A stretch of DNA of 9,524 nt from an uncultured Gemmatimonadota bacterium. Lineage in GTDB: Bacteria; Gemmatimonadota; Gemmatimonadetes; Gemmatimonadales; Gemmatimonadaceae. The position numbers were made by a program, and so were the translations under genes. The stretch is from NCBI GenBank assembly GCA_946479895.1, contig CAMLHT010000142.1, positions 1 to 9,524 on the forward strand. The letters run 5' to 3'. This document shows, in pieces, positions 1-5,363 of this stretch. Every line of letters begins with the position of its first letter. Within the stretch, counting starts at the first letter, position 1. Below the pieces are notes generated by a model. The model was given only the letters and a program-made list of their open reading frames with translations. It did no database searches and was not told the origin of the DNA.

Positions 1-2
1 AA

Positions 3-38
3 AAAGAACCGGCGAGCTCGTCTGCTCGCCGGTTCTTT
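3..38 (-). terminator. Intrinsic (rho-independent) terminator, possibly bidirectional
   Basis: A perfect 15-bp inverted repeat pairs 3-17 with 24-38 around a 6-nt loop (TCGTCT). The core is GC-rich, with AAAG/CTTT at the outer edge, so a T run follows the stem on the minus strand (from the A run at 1-5) and a T-rich stretch (TTTCTTT) follows on the plus strand. It starts about 20 bp past the stop of the minus-strand gene at 59-355, where an intrinsic terminator for that gene belongs. The symmetry means it could also stop a plus-strand transcript entering from left of the window. Confidence 0.9.
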
Positions 39-58
39 CTTTCCCGTTGGGCCTGGAC

Positions 59-355
59 TCAGGCTTCCTTGACCTCGGAGGCCGCCTCGGGCGCCGCCGC
101 TCCCGGCTTCCGCTGCGACCAGTTGGGGCGCGGGGCGGGCGGGCGAGCCCGATCAGCCAGCAGCTGCTCGTAGTACGCGATGACACGAGTCTTCAGCTTG
201 GCTTCCGTTTCTCCTTTCTCGCTTCGGAAAGCCGCATATCGCTGGTTCTCTCCGGAAACCTTGACCCACCACCACAGGGTGCCGGGCGTCGCCGGGGACG
301 GCCCGCGTTCGCAGAGGAACTCCTTGCCTTCGCTTTCGAATTGGAACTGATTCAC
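59..355 (-). CDS. Small conserved hypothetical protein with WWW motif
   Basis: This gene encodes 98 aa from a GTG start (353-355). The start is supported by a GAGGT Shine-Dalgarno at 362-366, 6 nt upstream. The first ~70 residues form a compact, probably mixed alpha/beta domain with a Trp triplet (28-30), the segment VKVSGENQRY (31-40), AAFR (41-44), and a helix ending in YYEQLL (61-66). The tail from about residue 70 is Pro/Ala/Arg-rich and likely disordered. There is no signal peptide or TM segment, so it is probably cytoplasmic. I recall similar short W-rich, QRYAxFR-containing proteins in Gemmatimonadota but know no function for them. It is transcribed alone and ends at the terminator at 3-38. 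It diverges from the 478 operon across a 122-bp spacer. Existence as a gene is well supported; function is unknown. Confidence 0.8.
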   Translation of the reverse strand: MNQFQFESEGKEFLCERGPSPATPGTLWWWVKVSGENQRYAAFRSEKGETEAKLKTRVIAYYEQLLADRARPPAPRPNWSQRKPGAAAPEAASEVKEA

Positions 356-477
356 AGCCGGACCTCGAGAAGAGATACCGGAACCTAGCCGGAGGACCGC
401 CGTGACGGGCTAAAGTGACCATCCAATCACTTGCCCGGGCGATCCCCCTCTCCCCCAATCCCCTTATCCCTCCATCA

Positions 478-783
478 ATGGCCTACGTCGTCGTCGAAAT
501 CACCGTCAGGGATCCGGACACTTACCGGAAGTACATGGCCATGGCCCCCGAGTCCATCGCGAAGTACAAGGGACGCTATGCCGCCCGCGGCGGCACCTAC
601 GAGGCGCTCGAGGGCGACTGGAACCCGCAGCGCTTCGTGATCCTCGAGTTCCCGACGGCTCAGGCCGCGCGGGACTGGTGGAACAGCCCGGAGTACAGCG
701 AGGCGCGGAAGATCCGGCAGAGCTGCGCCGACGCGCGCATGCTGCTGGTGGACGGGCCGGCATTCGACCCCTCGAAGGGCTGA
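478..783 (+). CDS. DUF1330 family protein
   Basis: This gene encodes 101 aa, close to the usual ~95-100 aa for DUF1330. The family has a ferredoxin-like alpha/beta fold that usually dimerises; its biochemical role is not established. Family landmarks are visible: the N-terminal strand AYVVVEITVRDPDTYRKY (2-19), RYAARGGTYEALEGDW (33-48), RFVILEFP (52-59), and AARDWWNSPEYSEAR (63-77) leading to the last strand MLLVDG (88-93). The ATG at 478 begins exactly where the family consensus begins. A GTG at 415 in the same frame would add 21 Pro/Ser-rich residues unlike the family and was rejected. No clear Shine-Dalgarno precedes 478; the 40 bases before it are C-rich, so initiation may be weak or leaderless. 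It is the first gene of a four-gene operon. Confidence 0.9.
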   Translation: MAYVVVEITVRDPDTYRKYMAMAPESIAKYKGRYAARGGTYEALEGDWNPQRFVILEFPTAQAARDWWNSPEYSEARKIRQSCADARMLLVDGPAFDPSKG

Positions 784-784
784 C

Positions 785-1330
785 ATGGCGCGCTCGCACC
801 TCGCCCGCGTCCGGAAGCTCTGCCTCTCGCTCCCCGAGGCGATCGAGGTCGAGGCCTGGGGCGCGCCCACGTTCCGCATCGGCAAGATCTTCGTGATGTA
901 CGCGGCCGCGGGCAACGAGCACCACGAGGGCCGCGAAGGCATCTGGGTGAAGACGAACTCGTTCACGCAGGACCTGCTCGTCCGCGGCCAGCCCGCGCGC
1001 TACTTCTCGCCGCCCTACGTCGGGCCGAGTGGATGGACGGGCGCCTACCTGGACGAGGGCACCGACTGGATCGCCGTCACGGAGCTGATTCGCGACGCCT
1101 ACCGCGCCACCGCGCCGAAGCGGCTCGCCGCGCTCGTGCCCGAGGATGACGCCGCGCCGCCAGCGGCTTCGCCGCGCGGGGCCGCGCGAACGCAGCGCGC
1201 CTCGGGGAAAAAGTCTGCGAAGAAGGCCGCGCCGAAGAAGTCCGTGGCAGGTAAGAAGCCCAGTGCGCGGAAGAAGACCCCGGCCGGGAAGAAGCGCGCC
1301 GCGAAGAAAGGCGCCAAGAAGAGACCGTGA
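785..1330 (+). CDS. MmcQ/YjbR-like protein with H1-like basic C-terminal tail
   Basis: This gene encodes 181 aa. Residues 1-118 match the MmcQ/YjbR family (PF04237 type, small double-wing fold, ~115-120 aa). Visible landmarks are LSLPEAIEVEAWGAPTFRIGKIFV (about 15-38), IWVKT (53-57), YFSPPYVGPSGWTGAYLD (73-90) and a C-terminal helix with LIRDAYR (101-107). Residues ~121-181 are an added low-complexity tail of Lys, Ala, Pro, Ser and Gly. It contains eight KK pairs between 142 and 179, resembling histone H1 or AlgP-type tails that bind nucleic acid. The YjbR fold has been likened to DNA-binding proteins, but no reaction is known. The start is ATG 785 with GAAGGG 5 nt upstream, 1 nt after the DUF1330 stop. 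The stop overlaps the next start as GTGA, suggesting coupled translation. Confidence 0.88.
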   Translation: MARSHLARVRKLCLSLPEAIEVEAWGAPTFRIGKIFVMYAAAGNEHHEGREGIWVKTNSFTQDLLVRGQPARYFSPPYVGPSGWTGAYLDEGTDWIAVTELIRDAYRATAPKRLAALVPEDDAAPPAASPRGAARTQRASGKKSAKKAAPKKSVAGKKPSARKKTPAGKKRAAKKGAKKRP

Positions 1331-1788
1331 GGATCCGCGAAGCGGGGCCCGCTGACGCCGACGCCATTCGGGCGATCGTGTCCGAGACGCTCGCGGAATT
1401 CGGCTTCGGAGTCGAATCGTCCGGCACCGATGCCGATCTCGCCGACGTTCCGCTGAGCTACCAGGACCGCGGCGGAGTCTTCCGCGTCCTCGTCGACGAG
1501 GAGGACCGGATCGTCGGCTGTGGCGGGCTCTATCCGCTGGGACCGGGCGTCGTCGAGCTGCGCAAGATGTATTTCCGCCCCGCGATCCGCGGCCAGGGCC
1601 TCGGTCGCGCGCTGCTCGATGACTTGCTCGGCGAAGCCCGGCGTCGGGAATTCACGCGCATCGAGCTCGAGACGGCCTCGAACCTCACCGCCGCCATCGC
1701 GCTCTATCAGCGCGCGGGCTTCGTCGAGACGGACGGAGACCGGCACTCGTGCCGGTGCGATCGCACCTTCGCCCTCGATCTCCACTGA
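1327..1788 (+). CDS. GNAT family N-acetyltransferase
   Basis: This gene encodes 153 aa, normal for a single-domain GNAT enzyme that transfers acetyl from acetyl-CoA to an amine. Residues 1-30 (MRIREAGPADADAIRAIVSE and on) are the usual opening strand and helix. VVELRKMYFRP (75-85) is the central strand, followed by motif A RGQGLGRAL (88-96), the pyrophosphate-binding R/QxxGxG/A loop. RIELETASNLTAAIALYQRAGF (111-132) is motif B, with the standard ALYQRAGF. ELRKMYFRP resembles GNATs acting on small molecules or amino acids, but the substrate cannot be read from the sequence. The GTG start at 1327 overlaps the upstream stop by 4 nt (GTGA). An ATG-type alternative is not available nearby. The 3' end overlaps the next gene by 40 nt. 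Confidence 0.92.
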   Translation: MRIREAGPADADAIRAIVSETLAEFGFGVESSGTDADLADVPLSYQDRGGVFRVLVDEEDRIVGCGGLYPLGPGVVELRKMYFRPAIRGQGLGRALLDDLLGEARRREFTRIELETASNLTAAIALYQRAGFVETDGDRHSCRCDRTFALDLH

Positions 1789-2249
1789 CCCGCCGCCCGC
1801 ACTGGCTGCTCCTCGCGCTGCTCGCGATCACCGTCGTCTACGGATCGGTCGCGACCTGGAAGCGAAGCCATCGGCCCGGCGGTCGCTGGGTCGGCCGCAC
1901 CGATTGCGCCTGGCTCGGCGAGCCGGTGATGACGATCCGGCCCGGGCTCGCCCGCTCCGAGTCGATCGCGACCGTCGCGCACGAGGCGGTCCACGTCGAG
2001 GAATGCCGGGCGCTCGGTCCCGTTCGCTACCGGTGGAATACGCTGTTCGCCTCGTCGAACCTGCGGCTCGAAGCTCCCGCCTACTGCGCCGCCGGTCGCG
2101 TGCGCTTGCGCCTCGGGTGGAGCCCGGCCCTCGTGCGGGAGACCATCGTCGACGACATGCTGGCCGCGATGGCCGACGGGGTTGATTCCGTCACCATCGC
2201 GGCCGCCCTGCGCGAAACCTGTCCTGACGTCGTCGCGACCGCGCGCTGA
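1749..2249 (+). CDS. Putative membrane-anchored HExxH (gluzincin-like) metalloprotease
   Basis: This gene encodes 166 aa. It has an Arg-rich N-terminus, one TM segment at about 18-37 (WLLLALLAITVVYGSVATW), then a domain predicted outside the cytoplasm by the positive-inside rule. The motif AHEAVHVEE (77-85) contains HEAVH at 78-82, the zinc site of many metallopeptidases. NLRLEAPAYC (104-113) supplies Glu108 as a possible third ligand 26 residues on, as in gluzincins. Four Cys residues (53, 86, 113, 158) could form disulfides. I do not recognise a named family; peptidase activity is inferred from the motif alone. The start is GTG 1749 with GGAG at 1735-1738, inside the GNAT gene (40-nt overlap); a GTG at 1755 is the alternative. 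It is the last gene of the operon. No terminator follows, and the convergent M1 gene's stop lies 2 bp away. Confidence 0.75.
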   Translation: MPVRSHLRPRSPLTRRPHWLLLALLAITVVYGSVATWKRSHRPGGRWVGRTDCAWLGEPVMTIRPGLARSESIATVAHEAVHVEECRALGPVRYRWNTLFASSNLRLEAPAYCAAGRVRLRLGWSPALVRETIVDDMLAAMADGVDSVTIAAALRETCPDVVATAR

Positions 2250-2251
2250 CC

Positions 2252-4339
2252 TCAGGGCCGCGGCCAGACGTTGTCCGCGGGAGCCCGGTCGGGGAACCTG
2301 CCATTGGGGTCGAGCGTGATCTTCGTGATCGGCCTGCCGAAGTCCAGCGTCGCCGCGTAGGTCCGGCTGCCCCCGAACCAGACGTCCACCGGGTAAGTCA
2401 CGATCGCCGTGTTGGCGTCGAGCATGCGCGCCGCCGGCATCGCGCGCGCGGTGCCTGATCCTCCGAGATCGACGCGAAGGACGATCGGAGACGGCATCTC
2501 GCCATCCTGGCGCACCGTGACGGTCGCCCGCGTGCCGTCCATCGCGACGCCCTGGATGGACCCGTCCACCGTCGCCGTCTCGAACAGCCAGTAGTTCCAG
2601 AACCAGCTCAGGTCCCTCCCGAGCGCGCGGTTCATGAAGAACATGTAGTCCCATGGCGAGGGGTGCTTGAAGCGCCAGGCGCGCCCCCACTCCGCATGCG
2701 CGCGCTGCACCGCGCTGTCACCGACGATGCCGCCCAGCATCGAGAGCATCAGCGGCGTCTTGCCGTAGGTCGTGAAGCTGTACGACGACGGGCCGGCGTA
2801 ATTCGCGTTCCACATCATCGGCGACTCGGACTCCCCGAGCTGCGCGGCTGAGCGCCCGTAGCTCTGGCCAAGTCCATCGAAGAGGGCGGGCATCGCCGGT
2901 CCGGTGAAGGGCGGCGCGCTCGCCGCGTTGCCGCCGCGGCCCTGGGTCACGCCGAGCGCCCGCGAGTCGGCGCCCGAGGGGATGTTCATGTACTGGTTGA
3001 ATCCCTCGTCCATCCACCCGTACCACGTCTCGTTGTTGCTCACCGTCATCGGCCACCACTGGTGGCCCGCCTCGTGGTCCGCCGCGCCCTGGTTGGAGTT
3101 GATCACCATCGGGTACTCCATCCCGGCGCTCGGCCCATCCTGCAGCGTGAACTGCGGGAATTCGTAGGGGAACCAGAGCTTCGAGTAGAACTCGAGCGCA
3201 TGGCGCGCGATGGGCCCCGCGTTGCGATAGAGGCTGGTGTCACCAGGCAGGTAGACCATGTGGATCGGGATGCGGCCCTTGCCGGGAATCGTCGCCCGCG
3301 TCGCCGCCCAGACGTACTTCTTCGCGGTCGCCCAGGCGAAATCGTTCACCGTGTCGGCCACCAGGTGCCACACCAGTCGGTCGCCGTTCGCCGTCGCCTG
3401 ACCAGGGCCCACCTCGTCCGCGCCGACGATCGTGGTGATGGCATCGGAGTCGAGGACGCGGGCGAGCCGCTCGCGCGCCGTCGCCGTCAGCACTTCCTCG
3501 GGGTTCTGGAGCACGCCGGTGCCGCTCACGATCCACCCCGCCGGCACGTCGATGCGCACGTCGAACCGGCCGAAGTTGTTGTAGAACTCCGAGGGACCGA
3601 GGTAGAGCTCCGGGTCCCAGCCGCGCAGGTCATCGTAGACCGAGACGCGAGGATACCACTGCGTCGGCTGGTAGAGCGTGTCGCCCCACCGCTGCGCCAT
3701 GCGATGGGCGTAGCCGCCCGGCGCGCCCGGAACCTTGTGGTTCCACTCGATCTCGAGCGTCGCGTTCTCGCGCGGCGCGATGAACTTCGAGAGGTTCACC
3801 CGGGCGACCGTCGAGCGCAGCCCCGTCACGAACGGACCGCCGGCCGCGGCGGGCGCGCCACCGCCGCGCCCCTGGGGCGCCGGGGGCGTCAGGCTCACCT
3901 CCTGGCCGTTCACCACCATGCGCGTGATGATCATCCCGTCCGTCATCTCCGACGGCACCCATGGCGCCGCCCGCGGGACGTTGAACAGGAAGTGATTCAT
4001 GTCCAGCCGCAGGCCGATCTGGCGCAGCGTGTCCGGGCTGCTGTTGCGGATCACCACCGTCTCGCGGCCTGTCAGCCGCGACGTCGCGGGATCGAGCCGC
4101 ACGTTGATCGTGTAGTCGGTCCGGAGCTGCCAGTAGTTCCGTCCCGGGCGCCCTGACGAGTCCCGTGTGCCCGCGTTGAACGCGCGCTGGATGACGGGCG
4201 TCATCGGAATGTTGCGCTGGATCGCGCGGTCACTCCGGCCGGCCGCTGTCGCCAGGGTGCTCGATGATTCCGGCGTGGACTGCAGGGCGGTGGTGCAGGC
4301 GGCTACCGCAAGAATGCTCGCGATCGCGATCCGTTTCAT
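2252..4339 (-). CDS. M1 family metallopeptidase, predicted lipoprotein
   Basis: This gene encodes 695 aa from ATG 4337-4339. The start gives a lipoprotein signal with lipobox VAAC (Cys15); the 32 codons upstream in frame would bury this signal. Residues ~65-280 form the N-terminal beta domain (NYWQLRTDYTINVRLDP, WYPRVSVYDDLRGWDPE). The zinc site is HEAGH (422-426), with Glu445 exactly 18 residues after the second His, the M1 HExxH-X18-E signature, inside MDEGFNQY. The substrate-binding motif normally read as GAMEN is GMEYP (406-410), a variant I recall in this bacterial subgroup. TTYGKTPLML probably carries the catalytic Tyr. A Gly/Ala-rich low-complexity insert lies at 156-169. It ends in ITKITLDPNGRFPD..ADNVW, typical of this subgroup. 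The likely role is zinc aminopeptidase-type peptide hydrolysis at the envelope. No clear Shine-Dalgarno is seen. It is monocistronic and convergent with the operon on its left. Confidence 0.92.
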   Translation of the reverse strand: MKRIAIASILAVAACTTALQSTPESSSTLATAAGRSDRAIQRNIPMTPVIQRAFNAGTRDSSGRPGRNYWQLRTDYTINVRLDPATSRLTGRETVVIRNSSPDTLRQIGLRLDMNHFLFNVPRAAPWVPSEMTDGMIITRMVVNGQEVSLTPPAPQGRGGGAPAAAGGPFVTGLRSTVARVNLSKFIAPRENATLEIEWNHKVPGAPGGYAHRMAQRWGDTLYQPTQWYPRVSVYDDLRGWDPELYLGPSEFYNNFGRFDVRIDVPAGWIVSGTGVLQNPEEVLTATARERLARVLDSDAITTIVGADEVGPGQATANGDRLVWHLVADTVNDFAWATAKKYVWAATRATIPGKGRIPIHMVYLPGDTSLYRNAGPIARHALEFYSKLWFPYEFPQFTLQDGPSAGMEYPMVINSNQGAADHEAGHQWWPMTVSNNETWYGWMDEGFNQYMNIPSGADSRALGVTQGRGGNAASAPPFTGPAMPALFDGLGQSYGRSAAQLGESESPMMWNANYAGPSSYSFTTYGKTPLMLSMLGGIVGDSAVQRAHAEWGRAWRFKHPSPWDYMFFMNRALGRDLSWFWNYWLFETATVDGSIQGVAMDGTRATVTVRQDGEMPSPIVLRVDLGGSGTARAMPAARMLDANTAIVTYPVDVWFGGSRTYAATLDFGRPITKITLDPNGRFPDRAPADNVWPRP

Positions 4340-4381
4340 GGTCTGGAGGGGTGTGAGGCTGGAGCGGTAAGGGTTGCGCAG

Positions 4382-4404
4382 GGTTATTCTATCATTGGAT
4401 AGCC
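4382..4404. promoter_or_regulatory. AT-rich quasi-palindrome in the M1 promoter region
   Basis: This 23-bp site lies 43-65 bp upstream of the M1 start in one of the few AT-rich patches of the window. Its ends are imperfectly symmetric (GGTTAT at the left, ATAGCC at the right). Inside is an exact CTATC-ATTG-GATAG inverted repeat (4389-4393 / 4398-4402). On the minus strand it contains TAGAAT (4391-4386), a plausible -10 hexamer, but no good -35 lies at 17 bp. The overlap of dyad and possible -10 would suit an operator. This is inference from one site only. Confidence 0.3.
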
Positions 4405-4426
4405 GATCGAGCCCGGAATTTTCAGG

Positions 4427-4732
4427 ATGCCGCACAGAATCGGATCTTTGCCACGATCACTCGCCCGGGCTATCGGGGGTCTGCCGATCCCCCAGCGGGC
4501 CGCGGCACATCCGCCATCCGTGGTGATCCGGACGCCCGATCATCCCGTCGTCTCCCATCCGATGGTCGAGCGCCCGCACCCCGCCATTCCCAACCGGCCG
4601 GCGGCCTTCGCCCCGGCACATCTCGATGCCAGGCTCCCGGGCCGGCGGACGGTTCCCATGAGTGTCGCGGGGCGCCTCGGGTCGGTTCCGGCCGGCATCG
4701 CGAGCCGTCTGGGGGGCATCGGGAGGCGCTGA
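4427..4732 (+). CDS. Doubtful small ORF in the 470-bp gap 4340-4809
   Basis: This is a 101-codon reading frame from ATG 4427, the only sizeable frame in the gap that is not a shadow of a neighbour. Against it: the product is dominated by Arg, Pro, Gly, Ala and His, has almost no hydrophobic core pattern and matches no family I know. The Shine-Dalgarno is weak (CAGG directly before the ATG). About 22 of 101 codons end in A or T, concentrated in the first third, so third-position bias is weaker than I expect for real genes at this GC content. For it: the later two thirds show stronger GC3. A weak hairpin (4722-4727 / 4740-4745) spans its stop but has no T run. Apart from this and the dyad at 4382-4404, I see nothing in 4340-4809 beyond the promoter and RBS space of the flanking genes. 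Confidence 0.2.
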   Translation: MPHRIGSLPRSLARAIGGLPIPQRAAAHPPSVVIRTPDHPVVSHPMVERPHPAIPNRPAAFAPAHLDARLPGRRTVPMSVAGRLGSVPAGIASRLGGIGRR

Positions 4733-4809
4733 TCCCGTTGCCTCCGCCCTGTGAGGCTCGTCACAACCGGGCAGGACAATAGGAGACCCACCTTCCTGGA
4801 GCGACGGTC

Positions 4810-5199
4810 ATGATGCGCAGCGTGTGGGCAGTTCTCGCGGGCTTCATCCTCATCGGCATCCTCGGCTTCGGCACCGACGCCATCATGCGCGCCATGTCTC
4901 CCTGGGCCTTCGACGCCAGCGGCGGCACCAGCAACCTGCCGATCCTGCTCGTCTCGATGCTCTACTCGGCCGTTTACGGCGTGGTGGGCTGCTACGTGAC
5001 CGCGCGGCTCGCGCCGTCGAACCCGATGAAGCACGCGATGATACTCGGCGTTATCGGCGTCTTCGCCGCCGGCGCGGCCAATTACGCCGTCTGGGGTCAC
5101 GTGCCGAACTGGTTCGTGATCATCAACGTCCTGCTGGTGCTGCCGCTCGCGTGGCTGGGCGGCCGGCTGCGCGAGAACGAGATCGCGGCCAGGGCGTAG
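4810..5199 (+). CDS. Small 4-TM integral membrane protein of unknown function
   Basis: This gene encodes 129 aa. Four hydrophobic segments are visible at about 5-25, 44-66, 75-93 and 100-118, with a basic C-terminal end (GGRLRENEIAARA). Conserved-looking landmarks are VLAGFILIGILGFGTDA (8-24), GCYVTARLAPSNPMKHAMILG (60-80) and LPLAWLGGRLRE (111-122). I recall unnamed 4-TM proteins with this VTARLAP..PM.HA.ILG pattern in Gemmatimonadota and Acidobacteriota, with no known function. The start is ATG 4810 with GGAG (4798-4801) 8 nt upstream, a good ribosome binding site; ATG 4813 is the next codon. It lies in front of the TonB-dependent receptor with a 164-nt gap. A hairpin without a T run lies 10 bp past its stop, so read-through into the receptor gene is possible. 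Confidence 0.85.
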   Translation: MMRSVWAVLAGFILIGILGFGTDAIMRAMSPWAFDASGGTSNLPILLVSMLYSAVYGVVGCYVTARLAPSNPMKHAMILGVIGVFAAGAANYAVWGHVPNWFVIINVLLVLPLAWLGGRLRENEIAARA

Positions 5200-5363
5200 C
5201 TCCGAAGGGCGAAGGGCGGGGGAAACCCTTTCGCGGGGTTCTGCATCTAACTCGCGTTCCAGATCGCGGAAGAAAACCCCGTAGCGCGCACTCGCGTAGA
5301 GCCACACGTTCGCATCCAGCCCGTCGCGCTCGTCCCTGGCCCCAGGCCCCAGCCCCTGATCCG
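5200..5363 (+). promoter_or_regulatory. Structured leader / intergenic spacer before the receptor gene
   Basis: This spacer contains a tandem CGAAGGG CGAAGGG (5203-5216) and a hairpin GCGAAGGG (5209-5216) with CCCTTTCGC (5226-5234, one bulged T). There is also a second possible stem CGGGGTT (5234-5240) with AACCCCG (5275-5281), which uses base 5234 shared with the first. A short 7-nt period repeat, GGCCCCA twice then GCCCC, lies near 5339-5357. The first hairpin has no T run, so it is not a standard terminator. No clear -35/-10 pair was found. It may be a leader RNA or simply repeat-rich spacer. Confidence 0.3.

Noticed and set aside
426..444. 17/19 match between 426-444 and 4456-4474 around a GCCCGGGC core, both in intergenic DNA
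   Set aside because: A rough estimate gives about one such match by chance in a GC-rich window of this size, so it is not evidence of a shared regulatory site.
3062..4156. 364-codon plus-strand ORF antisense to the M1 gene
   Set aside because: It is rich in Arg, Ala, Val, His and Asp, has no recognisable domain, and is fully explained as the shadow of high-GC codon bias in the M1 gene.
4340..4435. 32-codon N-terminal extension of the M1 gene
   Set aside because: It would place a polar segment before the lipoprotein signal and covers the AT-rich promoter-like region. ATG 4337-4339 fits the signal and lipobox.
4824..5363. N-terminal extension of the receptor frame by 180 codons
   Set aside because: It is a shadow of the 4-TM gene followed by spacer. 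The signal peptide begins at GTG 5364, which sets the true start.
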